A stretch of DNA of 64,000 bases from the NCBI RefSeq assembly GCF_000384315.1, contig NZ_ARVW01000001.1, positions 3,222,156 through 3,286,155 on the forward strand, given 5' to 3'. Position 1 is the stretch's first letter. Every line of letters starts with the position of its first letter. This DNA comes from Amycolatopsis nigrescens CSC17Ta-90. GTDB taxonomy: Bacteria; Actinomycetota; Actinomycetes; Mycobacteriales; Pseudonocardiaceae. This document shows, piece after piece, positions 8,383 to 16,484 of the stretch. The notes below the pieces were generated by a model. The model had not been told where the DNA came from. It searched no databases and worked only from the letters and a program-made list of their open reading frames with translations. The position numbers were made by a program, and so were the translations under genes.

Positions 8383-8979
8383 ATGGAGCACATGACCGAG
8401 CCGAATTCCCCGCAATCGGGCACAGCCGGTAACGCGGACGCCGAACAGCCACATCACGTGGTGGTGGTCGGGCCGGATGGATCCCCGGTCGGCACCGCAC
8501 GCATCCGGCCGGACTCCGATGGCTCCGGCGACGCCGAGCAGGGCGAGTCCATCGGCGACCTCGTCGAAGAGCCGGCGAAGGTGATGCGAATCGGCACCAT
8601 GATCAAACAGCTGCTCGAAGAGGTGCGTGCGGCACCGCTGGACGACGCGAGCCGGAACCGGCTGCGCGAAATCCACCAGACCTCCATCCAGGAACTCGAG
8701 CAGGCCCTCGCCCCGGAGCTGCAGGACGAGCTCGAGCGCCTGGTCTCTCCGTTCACCGAGGACTCCACCCCGTCGGACGCGGAGCTGCGCATCGCCCAGG
8801 CCCAACTGGTCGGCTGGCTGGAAGGCCTGTTCCATGGCATCCAGACCGCGCTGTTCGCCCAGCAGATGGCGGCCAGGGTCCAGCTCGAACAGATGCGCCG
8901 CGGCCTGCCCCCCGGCGCGTCCGCCGGCGGCCAGGAGAACCACGGCCCCGGCATTTCCGGTACCGGCCAGTACCTGTAG
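8383..8979 (+). CDS. bpa: bacterial proteasome activator Bpa/PafE (Rv3780 equivalent)
   Basis: A protein of about 198 residues. A variable acidic N-terminus is followed by the highly conserved helical core from about residue 63 (PAKVMRIGTMIKQLLEEVRA) through LVGWLEGLFHGIQTALFAQQ. The C-terminus is GTGQYL, the GQYL motif that docks into the 20S proteasome alpha ring and opens its gate. Bpa forms a dodecameric ring and drives ATP-independent degradation of unfolded proteins such as HspR. The ATG at 8383 has AAGG five bases upstream; the ATG at 8392 is an alternative. The 20S genes are not in the window. Confidence 0.95.
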   Translation: MEHMTEPNSPQSGTAGNADAEQPHHVVVVGPDGSPVGTARIRPDSDGSGDAEQGESIGDLVEEPAKVMRIGTMIKQLLEEVRAAPLDDASRNRLREIHQTSIQELEQALAPELQDELERLVSPFTEDSTPSDAELRIAQAQLVGWLEGLFHGIQTALFAQQMAARVQLEQMRRGLPPGASAGGQENHGPGISGTGQYL

Positions 8980-9121
8980 CTCACCGCACCCTGCTCACCT
9001 ATCGCTCAGCTAGCCCACCTCCTCTCGTGCGGGTTGCGTACCGCAAGGGACGCCTCGCCCGTTTCCTGATCACACCCCGGCCTGCCTCCGTAGTTGGCCC
9101 GGAAGAAGCACCGCAGGTATT

Positions 9122-9169
9122 TGTCAATCTAGACTTGACACCGCCGACTTGTCAAGGCATGCTTGACAA
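9122..9169. promoter_or_regulatory. two tandem TTGTCAA/TTGACAA palindromes over the promoter and start of the Clp_N regulator
   Basis: Palindrome 1 has arms TGTCAA (9122-9127) and TTGACA (9135-9140). Palindrome 2 has perfect 8-base arms TTGTCAAG (9149-9156) and CTTGACAA (9162-9169). Their centres are 28 bp apart. Palindrome 1 overlaps a TAGACT -10 element (9130-9135), and palindrome 2 overlaps the start of the coding sequence. This is the layout of an autoregulated operator. The 12-mer ATGCTTGACAAC of palindrome 2 recurs at 9976-9987 beyond the gene. Confidence 0.65.
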
Positions 9170-9890
9170 CATGAGACAGGCGGTGACGCTGGATCAGCTG
9201 ATCGAGGCCACCAGAAACGAACAGACACCTCTCGGTCGCCTCGCCGCGGCGGCACGGACGGACGAGGAGCTGCACGCACTGGGGGACGCCCTGGTCGAGC
9301 AGTTCGTCCGCGAGGCACGCGAGGCCGGATGTTCGTGGGCGGAGATCGGCACGGTGCTGGGCGTGACCCGGCAGGCCGCGCACCTGCGGTTCAACCATCG
9401 CCTGGTGGTGGATGAGGGCATGTCGGACGCCGCGAGGGCGGTGCTGACCGGCGCCGGGGAGCACGCCCGTGCGTTCGGTCATCATTCGCTGGGCACCCAG
9501 CATGTGCTGCTCGCAACCGTGGAGCTGGGGGACGACCCGGCCGCACGGAGCTTGCGCACGCTGGACCTGACCCCGCAGCTGATCCGAAGCGCGATCGGTC
9601 GGATCGTCGGTACCGGCGACTCCGTCCCGTCCGAGGGCAACCTCGCGATCGCGCCCCGGCTGAGGAAGTCCTTCGAAATCGCCCGTGACTATGCGAAACG
9701 TTCCGACCACGGCGACACCGGCACCGAGCACCTGCTGGTGGCGCTGTCCGAAGCAGAGGGGGTGGCAGCCCAGATTCTGAATGAAGCCGGCATCACGCCC
9801 GAGCTCCTGCGCACCGAGTTGGCCGGTGCGCTCGGAGTGGAACCCGAGGCATTCGCCCCGCGTAAGCAGCGCCCGCATCAACGCGGCTGA
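9159..9890 (+). CDS. HTH / Clp N-terminal double-repeat regulator
   Basis: A 243-residue protein. The first part carries a sigma-region-4-like helix-turn-helix (AGCSWAEIGTVLGVTRQAAH, about residues 56-75). Two Clp_N repeats follow (about 91-155 and 165-230), each with the pattern of ClpA/ClpC N-domains (GTQHVLLATVE and GTEHLLVALSE). No AAA+ domain is present, so it is not a chaperone. The Clp_N part may sense substrates, adaptors or damaged arginine-phosphorylated protein and control DNA binding, but that is inference. The start is uncertain: ATG 9159 or ATG 9171, neither with a well-spaced Shine-Dalgarno. It follows bpa, another protein-quality-control gene. Confidence 0.8.
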   Translation: MLDNMRQAVTLDQLIEATRNEQTPLGRLAAAARTDEELHALGDALVEQFVREAREAGCSWAEIGTVLGVTRQAAHLRFNHRLVVDEGMSDAARAVLTGAGEHARAFGHHSLGTQHVLLATVELGDDPAARSLRTLDLTPQLIRSAIGRIVGTGDSVPSEGNLAIAPRLRKSFEIARDYAKRSDHGDTGTEHLLVALSEAEGVAAQILNEAGITPELLRTELAGALGVEPEAFAPRKQRPHQRG

Positions 9891-10022
9891 CCCGGCACAG
9901 CGCGCGAGCCTGCGGGCAACCAAGAGAACAACCCAGTCAGCACACCGGTTACCCCCGGTACATGTGTTGACCTCGATGCTTGACAACTCAAAAAATCCTG
10001 TGGACGGTCGATTCCACCAGGG

Positions 10023-10061
10023 CACGGTATGACGGCGTCGGCCCTGCGCCGTCATACCGTG
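10023..10061. terminator. 15-bp perfect hairpin downstream of the Clp_N regulator
   Basis: CACGGTATGACGGCG (10023-10037) pairs perfectly with CGCCGTCATACCGTG (10047-10061) over a 9-base loop. It lies 133 bases after the stop at 9890 and before the promoter of the next operon. It may be a terminator; the absence of a U-tract leaves a protein-binding palindrome possible. Confidence 0.55.
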
Positions 10062-10093
10062 ACGCCGAACACACCAGGGCGTGGCGTCGGTCG

Positions 10094-10099
10094 TAGAAT
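10094..10099 (+). promoter_or_regulatory. candidate -10 element for the methyltransferase-wzm-wzt-glfT1 operon
   Basis: TAGAAT is the best TANNNT match in the gap before the operon and would start transcription near 10106, giving a leader of about 76 bases to the GTG at 10182. The -35 region is not obvious. Confidence 0.4.
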
Positions 10100-10181
10100 C
10101 CTCGCCGCCTGTCAGCCTCGCCTCCCCGGCCCATCATCCGGGGTGCCGCAATCCGGCTGACCGGGAACGAGAGGAGTGCCG

Positions 10182-11012
10182 GTGTACGAAAAGGTGCGCA
10201 ACCTGCTCCGCGCCGAGTCTGTCCGCAGGTCACTCAGGGACAAGGCAATGCGGACGGTCAGTGAAGTCCTGCTGCCCTACCACCGTGAACAGCTCCAGCA
10301 GATCGACGAAGTAACGAAGCAGATCGACGAACTGCGCGCGCAGACCCGGGACGTTTTCGACCGGATGGTGGAGTTCGAAGTTCGAACACGCCGCGACATC
10401 GTCTACGCGGCGGATATGCAGGCGACACTCGAGGCGAGCTGGTTCGTCCGGCAGCACATGCCGACCGCACCCCATTTTCCCGAGGCACGCGCCACCCTCG
10501 AGCACGCACTGTCCCTGGCGCCGTCCGGCGGCATGGCACTGGAGTTCGGCGTCTTCACCGGCAGCACACTGAAAACGATCGCGACCGCCCGGTCCGAAGG
10601 CGGTGTGTACGGCTTCGATTCGTTCAAAGGCCTGCCGGAGGACTGGCGGACCGGATTTCCCTCCGGCAGCTTCACCACGGACGGGCTGCCGGACGTTCCG
10701 GGAGCCGAGCTCGTGGTGGGCTGGTTCGACGACACCCTGCCCGGGTTTCTCGACGAACACCCCGGCCCGGTCGACTTCCTGCATGTCGACGGCGACCTCT
10801 ACAGCTCCGCCAAGACCGTGCTCGACCTGGTCGGACCCCGCCTGCACCCCGGCAGCGTCATCGTGTTCGACGAGTTCTTCAACTATCCGGGCTGGCAGGA
10901 CCACGAGTACCGGGCCTGGAACGAGTACGTGGAACGAACCGGTGTCCGTTTCACCTTCGAGGGTTATACCTACACCGATGAGCAGGTCATCGTGCGCCTC
11001 GTCGATGAATGA
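10182..11012 (+). CDS. class I SAM-dependent methyltransferase, TylF/MycF-like
   Basis: A 276-residue protein. An N-terminal basic, coiled-coil-like stretch (HREQLQQIDEVTKQIDELRA) precedes a Rossmann methyltransferase domain. SAM-binding motif I reads ALEFGVFTGSTLKTIA, followed by VYGFDSFKGLPEDW. The metal/acceptor aspartates lie in VDFLHVDGDLYSS and VIVFDEFF, as in macrocin O-methyltransferases. It probably methylates a sugar hydroxyl. The GTG at 10182 is chosen because GAGGAG lies five bases upstream; a GTG at 10176 would overlap that site. It starts the operon with wzm, wzt and glfT1 (gap of 45 bases), which suggests a galactan or lipid-linked glycan acceptor. Confidence 0.82.
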   Translation: MYEKVRNLLRAESVRRSLRDKAMRTVSEVLLPYHREQLQQIDEVTKQIDELRAQTRDVFDRMVEFEVRTRRDIVYAADMQATLEASWFVRQHMPTAPHFPEARATLEHALSLAPSGGMALEFGVFTGSTLKTIATARSEGGVYGFDSFKGLPEDWRTGFPSGSFTTDGLPDVPGAELVVGWFDDTLPGFLDEHPGPVDFLHVDGDLYSSAKTVLDLVGPRLHPGSVIVFDEFFNYPGWQDHEYRAWNEYVERTGVRFTFEGYTYTDEQVIVRLVDE

Positions 11013-11057
11013 GGGCTGGCGTAGCAGCCGTCCGTCACGTCGGTACCCTCGTTTCTC

Positions 11058-11990
11058 GTGACCGCTTCCAGCACGGTTCAAGTAGCCAGCGCAACTGCTC
11101 CGGTGTCGCCGCCGGCCCCATCGGACAGCCGAACCTGGTCGCGCGCTTTCGCCGACCTCAAGGAAGGGTTCGCCCAGCGCGAGCTGTGGAGCCATCTCGG
11201 CTGGCAGGACATCAAGCAGCGCTACCGCCGCTCGGTACTGGGGCCGCTGTGGATCACCCTCAGCATGGGCATCACCGCGATGGGGCTCGGTCTGCTGTAC
11301 TCACAGCTGTTCAACTCGCCGATCTCGACGTTCCTGCCCTACATCGCAACGGGTTTCATCGTCTGGAACTTCATTCTCGGTTGCGTCACCGAGGGCACGG
11401 ACACCTTCATCGCCAACGAAGGGCTGATCAAGCACCTGCCCGCCCCGTTGTCCGTTTACGTGCTCCGCACGGTGTGGCGGCAGTGCATCATGTTCGCGCA
11501 CAACCTGGTCATCTACTTCCTGATGCTGGCGATCTTCTGGTCCGGCATCAGCAAGGCCGGGTACGCGATCACCGACGGTGGAACTCCCCAGCCAGGTCTG
11601 AGCTGGAGCGCGCTGCTCGCGATTCCGGCCTTCGCGCTGCTGGCGGTCAACGCGGGCTGGGTGGTGCTGCTGTTCGGCATCATCTCGACCCGCTTCCGCG
11701 ATATCCCGCAGGTGGTCACCAGCCTGATCAACCTGGTCTTCTTCATGACACCGATCGTGTGGTCGACCGACATTCTGGAAAAGCAGTTCGAAAACGCGGC
11801 CGGCTGGCGCGAGTACGTCGCCGAGGTGAACCCGATGTACCACTTCGTGCAACTGGTGCGGGCACCGCTGATCGGCAACACACAGAGCTGGCATCACTGG
11901 GTGATCGTGGGCGGCATCACCGTCGTCGGCTGGGCCCTTGCACTGGTGGTCCTGCGCAACTACCGTTCCCGCGTCTCGTATTGGGTGTGA
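11058..11990 (+). CDS. wzm: galactan ABC exporter permease Wzm (Rv3783 equivalent)
   Basis: A 310-residue ABC-2-type membrane permease. After a proline/serine-rich cytoplasmic N-terminus comes the family motif IKQRYRRSVLGPLWI. About six transmembrane helices follow, with EGLIKHLPAPLSVYVLR in the cytoplasmic coupling loop and RFRDIPQVVTSLINLVFFMTP. With Wzt it forms the transporter that moves lipid-linked galactan across the plasma membrane during arabinogalactan assembly. It starts with GTG. The wzt gene begins seven bases after its last base. Confidence 0.93.
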   Translation: MTASSTVQVASATAPVSPPAPSDSRTWSRAFADLKEGFAQRELWSHLGWQDIKQRYRRSVLGPLWITLSMGITAMGLGLLYSQLFNSPISTFLPYIATGFIVWNFILGCVTEGTDTFIANEGLIKHLPAPLSVYVLRTVWRQCIMFAHNLVIYFLMLAIFWSGISKAGYAITDGGTPQPGLSWSALLAIPAFALLAVNAGWVVLLFGIISTRFRDIPQVVTSLINLVFFMTPIVWSTDILEKQFENAAGWREYVAEVNPMYHFVQLVRAPLIGNTQSWHHWVIVGGITVVGWALALVVLRNYRSRVSYWV

Positions 11991-11996
11991 CACACA

Positions 11997-12812
11997 ATGG
12001 TCAGCATTGACGTCTGGAACGCTTCGGTCGACTTTCCGATCTTCGACGCGAAGAGCCGTTCTCTGAAGAAGAAGGTGCTCGGCAAGGTCGGCGGCAAGAT
12101 CGGCACCGACAGCAAGGTCCCGGTCATCGAGGCCCTGCACGACATCTCGATCTCGGTCAAGGACGGCGACCGGATCGGCCTGGTGGGGCACAACGGCGCG
12201 GGCAAGTCCACTCTGCTGCGGCTGCTCTCCGGCATCTACGAGCCGACCAGGGGATCCTCGAAGATCGTCGGCCGGGTGGCCCCGGTGTTCGACCTCGGGG
12301 TCGGCATGGACCAGGAGATCTCCGGCTACGAGAACATCATGATCCGGGGCCTCTACCTCGGCATGACCCGCAAGCAGATGGAGAAGCGGGTCGACGACAT
12401 CGCCGAGTTCACCGAGCTCGGCGACTACCTGTCGATGCCGCTGCGCACCTACTCCACCGGCATGCGGGTTCGGCTGGCGCTCGGCGTGGTCACCTCCATC
12501 GACCCGGAGATCCTGCTGCTCGACGAGGGCATCGGCGCGGTGGACGCGGCCTTCCTGAACAAGGCTCGCGACCGCCTGGTGGACCTGGTGCGACGCTCCG
12601 GCCTGCTGGTCTTCGCCTCACACCAGGACGACCTGCTGCTGGAACTGTGCACGTCCGCCATCTGGATGGACGAAGGCCAGATGAAGATGCGCGGCGGGCT
12701 CCGTGAAGTCCTCACCGCGTACAAGGGCCGGGACCCGTTCGAAAACATCAGCGCTGAGTCGGCCGAACGGCTCGAAGTGGACTCTGTTCCGGCAGTCAGA
12801 GGCGGCGAGTGA
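11997..12812 (+). CDS. wzt: galactan ABC exporter ATPase Wzt (Rv3781 equivalent)
   Basis: A 271-residue ABC ATPase. It shows Walker A (GHNGAGKST), a signature loop of polysaccharide-exporter type (YSTGMRVRLALG), Walker B (ILLLDEGIGAVD) and an H-loop (FASHQ). There is no extra C-terminal carbohydrate-binding domain of the kind found in E. coli O9a Wzt, so glycan chain length is probably not checked by this subunit. Its TGA stop overlaps the ATG of glfT1 by one base, giving translational coupling. Confidence 0.93.
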   Translation: MVSIDVWNASVDFPIFDAKSRSLKKKVLGKVGGKIGTDSKVPVIEALHDISISVKDGDRIGLVGHNGAGKSTLLRLLSGIYEPTRGSSKIVGRVAPVFDLGVGMDQEISGYENIMIRGLYLGMTRKQMEKRVDDIAEFTELGDYLSMPLRTYSTGMRVRLALGVVTSIDPEILLLDEGIGAVDAAFLNKARDRLVDLVRRSGLLVFASHQDDLLLELCTSAIWMDEGQMKMRGGLREVLTAYKGRDPFENISAESAERLEVDSVPAVRGGE

Positions 12813-13720
12813 TGGCGATTGAGACACGGCAGCTGCGCGACGACGCCGTGGTGGCCGTCGTGGTCACCCGGCACCGGCGCGACCTGCTCGCGGACTCCTT
12901 GAAGATCATCGCGGCGCAGACGCAGCCGGTGGATCACCTGGTGGTGGTGGACAACGGGCCCGACCAGTCGGCGCGCGACGTGGTCGAGGCGTACCCGCTG
13001 CCGTACACGTACCTGCCTTCGCATCGCAATCTCGGCGGCGCCGGCGGGTTCGCACTGGGCATGTTGCACGCGTTGGCACTGGGCGCGGACTGGGTGTGGC
13101 TGGCCGACGACGACGGCAGGCCGGCGGACGAGAACGTGCTCCTGGTGCTGCTCGAGGAGGCCCGCCGGCGTGATCTCGCGGAGATCTCACCCGTGGTGGT
13201 CAATATCGACACTCCCGAAAAGCTGGCGTTCCCGCTGCGCCGCGGGCTGACCTGGAAGCGCTCGTCGAGTGAGCTGGGCGAGGACTTCCTGCCGGGGATC
13301 GCATCGCTGTTCAACGGGGCCCTGTTCCGGGCATCCACCCTCGACGTGGTCGGAGTTCCCGACCTACGGCTGTTCTTCCGCGGTGACGAGGTCGAGGTGC
13401 ACCGGCGGCTGGTCCGCTCGGGGCTGCCGTTCGGCACCTCGCTCAAGACGACCTACCTGCACCCCGACGGCTCGGACGAATTCAAGCCGATGCTCGGTGG
13501 CCGGTTCCACGCGCAGGACCCGGAGAACGAGGTCAAGCGCTACTACACCTACCGCAACCGCGGCTACCTGCTCTCCCAGCCGGGGATGCGCAAGATCGGC
13601 GCACTGGAGATCATCCGGTTCGGCCTGTACTTCGTGGGCATCAAGCGCGACCCGAAGGCGTTCGCGCAGTGGCTGAAGCTGGTCCGTCAAGGGCGCCGGG
13701 AGAAGTTCTTCCGCTACTGA
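12812..13720 (+). CDS. glfT1: galactofuranosyltransferase GlfT1 (Rv3782 equivalent)
   Basis: A 302-residue GT-A (GT2 family) enzyme. The nucleotide-sugar site is marked by VVVTRHRRD and VVVDNGPDQS. NLGGAGGFALGMLHAL is followed by the metal-binding aspartate triad WLADDDG (residues 99-101). Downstream, LPGIASLFNGALFRAS and RGDEVEVHRRL match M. tuberculosis GlfT1. It transfers the first two galactofuranose residues from UDP-Galf to decaprenyl-PP-GlcNAc-Rha at the inner membrane face. It uses the ATG that overlaps the wzt stop. It is the last gene of the operon and is followed by a hairpin. Confidence 0.95.
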   Translation: MAIETRQLRDDAVVAVVVTRHRRDLLADSLKIIAAQTQPVDHLVVVDNGPDQSARDVVEAYPLPYTYLPSHRNLGGAGGFALGMLHALALGADWVWLADDDGRPADENVLLVLLEEARRRDLAEISPVVVNIDTPEKLAFPLRRGLTWKRSSSELGEDFLPGIASLFNGALFRASTLDVVGVPDLRLFFRGDEVEVHRRLVRSGLPFGTSLKTTYLHPDGSDEFKPMLGGRFHAQDPENEVKRYYTYRNRGYLLSQPGMRKIGALEIIRFGLYFVGIKRDPKAFAQWLKLVRQGRREKFFRY

Positions 13721-13727
13721 CGAGGCC

Positions 13728-13765
13728 GGAGGTTGTCCCGCCCTGTCGAGTCAGGGACAACCTCC
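13728..13765. terminator. bidirectional hairpin terminator after glfT1
   Basis: GGAGGTTGTCCC (13728-13739) pairs perfectly with GGGACAACCTCC (13754-13765) over a 14-base loop, between the convergent ends of glfT1 and the PPE-like gene. Confidence 0.7.
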
Positions 13766-13772
13766 ATCGTCG

Positions 13773-15308
13773 CTACTCGCCGATCACCGGCGGGGCGGTG
13801 CGCTCGTCATTACCGAAGATCTCGTCGGGGTCGCCTTCGACCAGGAACGACGGCCGCTGGTGCTCCTGGTCCTCGCCACCCTGGCCTTTGCCGGCACCCG
13901 CACCCATGCCGCCGGCCATACCGCCGGCACCACCACGAGCGGCACCGGCCGCCCCACGACCGGCGGCCGCCTCGGCAGCGCCGACGCCGCCCGGCTTGGC
14001 GGCACCTGCGCCGCTTCCCGCACCCGGGGCCGACCCGCTGCCTCCCGGACCGAAGCCGCCCGCGCCACCGCCGCGGCCGATCTTGCTGTTGTACTCCGAG
14101 CCACCGCCGAAGCCACCACCCATACCGGCGCCCATGCCCATCGGCACGCCGCCCATACCGCCGAACCCGGAATTACCGCCGGTGTTCGCCGGAGTCGGGG
14201 TGAAGTTCGACGGCTGGAAGCCGGTCGGCCGGGTGCCGCTGTTGATCGGCAGGTTGCCGGCACCGGTCACCGCGCCACCACCCAGCGTCGGCGGCGCACT
14301 CCCCCCGCCGGCACCGCCGGAGCCGACCGGGATCGGGCTGCCCTGACCACCACCGTCAGGGGGCGGCGAGCCAGGACCGCCACCGCCGGAGTAGCCGGAG
14401 GAGTTGGTATTGCCCAGCCCGGTTTCGATACTGCCCTCGATCTTGCCGCCGATCTCCTTGCCCTCAGCGCCGCCGCCCGCACCGAACTTCGGCGGCTCCG
14501 CGAAAACCGGCTGCTTCGAGGCGACCCCGTACAACTCGTTGTCGTACTTGGTCATCACATTGGCGGCGTTCTGGTGGGCCTCGTTGCTGGCCTTGTAGGT
14601 TTCGACGGTCTTCTCGATGTTGCCGATGATGTTGAAGGGGTTGTCGCCCCACTTCTTCATCTCGGAGTCCCAGTTGAACGGGACCTCCTCAGGCATGCTG
14701 TTTTTCGCCGTCGTCGCAGCCTGGGACTGCTGGTACATCATCTCGGACGCGAGGCCCGCGTTCTGCGCGTTGCCGTCCGCCCACTTCTGCAGGCTGGTGA
14801 AGTACCCGCGAGCCTCTTCGGCCGAATTGCCCTCCCACTCGCCATGGGATTTGTTCACCGCGGCACCCAGGGTGGTCGCGAACTCTTCGAACGCCTTGTG
14901 CAGCGAGTAGTAGGCCTCCGAGACCTGGCCGACCTGACCGGGGTCCATGTTCTCCTTGACGAACTCGGTCATCCTGGCGTGCGCTTCGCCCTGGTAGTCC
15001 GCGTCAGAGGGCTGGAGACCCTGCACGTACTCGGTGTTCGCGGTCGAGGCGTCCTTGGCCGCCGCTCCGCCCACCTGGTTGGCCTTCTGCTGGGCGCCCA
15101 TTTCCGCGAAGACCTTGTGGATCCCACCGAAGATCCCGGTGTCGTCCACCCCTGCACCGGCGTTGTCCCGGTAGTAGTCGCGGATCTCCTGCGGGGACAT
15201 CTCCTCCCGCGCGTACTGCTCCTGCTCGGCGGGGGACTTCGCGGCGATCTGCTCCAACGTGAGGTTCTGGTCGCCGTAGGTCTTCGGCGGCTGGTTGTCG
15301 TTCACCAT
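13773..15308 (-). CDS. WXG/PPE-like, glycine-rich type VII secretion substrate candidate
   Basis: A 511-residue protein in two parts. The N-terminal about 300 residues are helical and contain a WXG motif (GEWEGNSAEEARGYF, W at about 158), like the helical hairpin of PPE/WXG100 proteins. From about residue 310 the chain is glycine-, proline- and alanine-rich low-complexity sequence, then a short acidic end (VEGDPDEIFGNDERTAPPVIGE). The ATG at 15306-15308 has GGGAGAG upstream. Its operon partners are a DUF3558 lipoprotein and an ESX-like small protein, with an EspG gene upstream, so export through a type VII system is likely. Function is unknown. Confidence 0.75.
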   Translation of the reverse strand: MVNDNQPPKTYGDQNLTLEQIAAKSPAEQEQYAREEMSPQEIRDYYRDNAGAGVDDTGIFGGIHKVFAEMGAQQKANQVGGAAAKDASTANTEYVQGLQPSDADYQGEAHARMTEFVKENMDPGQVGQVSEAYYSLHKAFEEFATTLGAAVNKSHGEWEGNSAEEARGYFTSLQKWADGNAQNAGLASEMMYQQSQAATTAKNSMPEEVPFNWDSEMKKWGDNPFNIIGNIEKTVETYKASNEAHQNAANVMTKYDNELYGVASKQPVFAEPPKFGAGGGAEGKEIGGKIEGSIETGLGNTNSSGYSGGGGPGSPPPDGGGQGSPIPVGSGGAGGGSAPPTLGGGAVTGAGNLPINSGTRPTGFQPSNFTPTPANTGGNSGFGGMGGVPMGMGAGMGGGFGGGSEYNSKIGRGGGAGGFGPGGSGSAPGAGSGAGAAKPGGVGAAEAAAGRGAAGAARGGAGGMAGGMGAGAGKGQGGEDQEHQRPSFLVEGDPDEIFGNDERTAPPVIGE

Positions 15309-15319
15309 GACGCTCTCCC

Positions 15320-15880
15320 TCACCCCTTGGGAAGTTTCGGCTCGACCACGGTCTGCGCCACCTTGGTCGCGATCTGGCAACCCTTCTCGGCTTCGTCGGC
15401 CGCGATGGTCAAGTCAACTCTGGAACGCGCCCCCACTCCCAGCGCAAGGATGCATCCACTGGCATCAGGGATCTGCACGGCCTCCCGACCATTGACCGTG
15501 ACGGGCTGCAGGCCACCGCCCACGTCGTTCGCATCCTTGACGCCCTGCGAATCGCGCACGCCGACCCCGATGACGATTCCCTTTTCGCTTGCGGTCTGCA
15601 CCGACTTGACCCAGCTGCAGCCCCGGGCTCCACCCTTATTCTCCGAGGTACCGGGCAGGAAGGTGCCATATTCAGTCAGGTCGGCCGGGGTCATCATGGT
15701 GCAGGGGTCCAACGACGACGTGTCAACGACCGCCTGGCCTGGCTCAGTGGCGGCAGAAGACGGCGACTGGGTGGCGGACGGGGTGCCCTCTACACCTTCC
15801 GAGCAAGCAACAGTCGCCAGTGTCATGGCCGCGAGGACCGGCAGCAGAAAACCGGCTGAGGGCTTCAGTGAGATTCGCAT
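15320..15880 (-). CDS. DUF3558 lipoprotein
   Basis: A 186-residue protein. It has a lipoprotein signal peptide with lipobox LATVAC (Cys about 26), a serine/threonine-rich linker, and a DUF3558 domain starting at LDPCTMMTPADLTEYG. A cysteine pair (CSW...C) is typical of the family. It is anchored outside the membrane. The gene sits 11 bases from the WXG/PPE-like gene and 3 bases from the ESX-like gene, so the three are one operon. DUF3558 proteins are common beside secretion-associated genes in this family of bacteria; their function is not established. A second DUF3558 gene is at 54978-55493. Confidence 0.85.
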   Translation of the reverse strand: MRISLKPSAGFLLPVLAAMTLATVACSEGVEGTPSATQSPSSAATEPGQAVVDTSSLDPCTMMTPADLTEYGTFLPGTSENKGGARGCSWVKSVQTASEKGIVIGVGVRDSQGVKDANDVGGGLQPVTVNGREAVQIPDASGCILALGVGARSRVDLTIAADEAEKGCQIATKVAQTVVEPKLPKG

Positions 15881-15883
15881 CGC

Positions 15884-16336
15884 TCAGCCTTGTGCCGTCT
15901 TGTGCACGTCGGCCGCGTTGTCCTCTTGCTCCTGGTAGACCCCCGCTGCCCGGGCCAGCGCCTCGTCCGCCAGTTCCAACACGGCTGAAAACTGCTTCAG
16001 GACAACATTGGCGGAACCGGCCTCGTCATCCGCGGCTTTCTGGTCATGAGCAGCGACGGTCTGACCATATGCGTGACTGCCCAGCTTGGGCGCCTGTGAA
16101 AGATCCATGTTGCCGCGCTGTATGACCAGCAGCTTGGTCTTCATTTCGGCGAGGGCCTTGCGGATGTCGGCGACGGCGGTCTCGCTGATCTTGAAACCGC
16201 CCGATTTGGCCGCTTCCACCAGCCTCTGCGTCTCGGCCTTGGTCTGCTCGACGGCCTTGAGGTTCATCGCGCCGTCCTTGGAGAACGGGGCCATGGCCGC
16301 CATGCCGATCGCCGCTCCGACGCCCGCCTGAGTCAT
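15884..16336 (-). CDS. small helical ESX-like protein
   Basis: A 150-residue, mostly helical protein that I do not recognise beyond its context. It has an alanine-rich N-terminus and then long amphipathic helices rich in Ala, Lys, Glu and Gln (KAVEQTKAETQRLVEAAKSG and FSAVLELADEALARAAGVYQ). No WXG motif or signal peptide is seen. The size and the setting with a WXG/PPE-like protein and EspG suggest an ESX-family partner. The ATG at 16334-16336 is preceded by GGGGAAA. It is first in the three-gene operon. Confidence 0.65.
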   Translation of the reverse strand: MTQAGVGAAIGMAAMAPFSKDGAMNLKAVEQTKAETQRLVEAAKSGGFKISETAVADIRKALAEMKTKLLVIQRGNMDLSQAPKLGSHAYGQTVAAHDQKAADDEAGSANVVLKQFSAVLELADEALARAAGVYQEQEDNAADVHKTAQG

Positions 16337-16484
16337 CGTTTCCCCACATCCTCGCGACTACCGTATCCGGCATCGAAGTCTACAAGCCGCCACTGCGCGT
16401 GAACGCCCATTCCGGCCGAAAGAGCGCTCACGAGACTCCGACGCCCCGGGTCCGCGCGGGGTTCCCGTAGCGGGGTGCATGGAT

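Noticed and set aside
9122..9169. HspR-binding HAIR element
   Set aside because: The HAIR consensus is CTTGAGT-N7-ACTCAAG. The sites here are TTGTCAA/TTGACAA with 5- or 7-base spacing and do not match.
9976..9987. A third full operator for the Clp_N regulator
   Set aside because: Only one half-site 12-mer is present. The matching inverted arm is missing, and the sequence could simply be a -35-like TTGACA.
13860..15938. Long open frame (about 690 codons) on the plus strand opposite the PPE-like and DUF3558 genes
   Set aside because: It is an antisense shadow of GC-rich coding sequence. It crosses three well-supported minus-strand genes, and its translation is low-complexity without family motifs.
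15884..16336. Canonical WXG100 (EsxA/EsxB) protein
   Set aside because: It has no WXG motif and is 150 residues rather than about 100, so only an ESX-like label is given on context.
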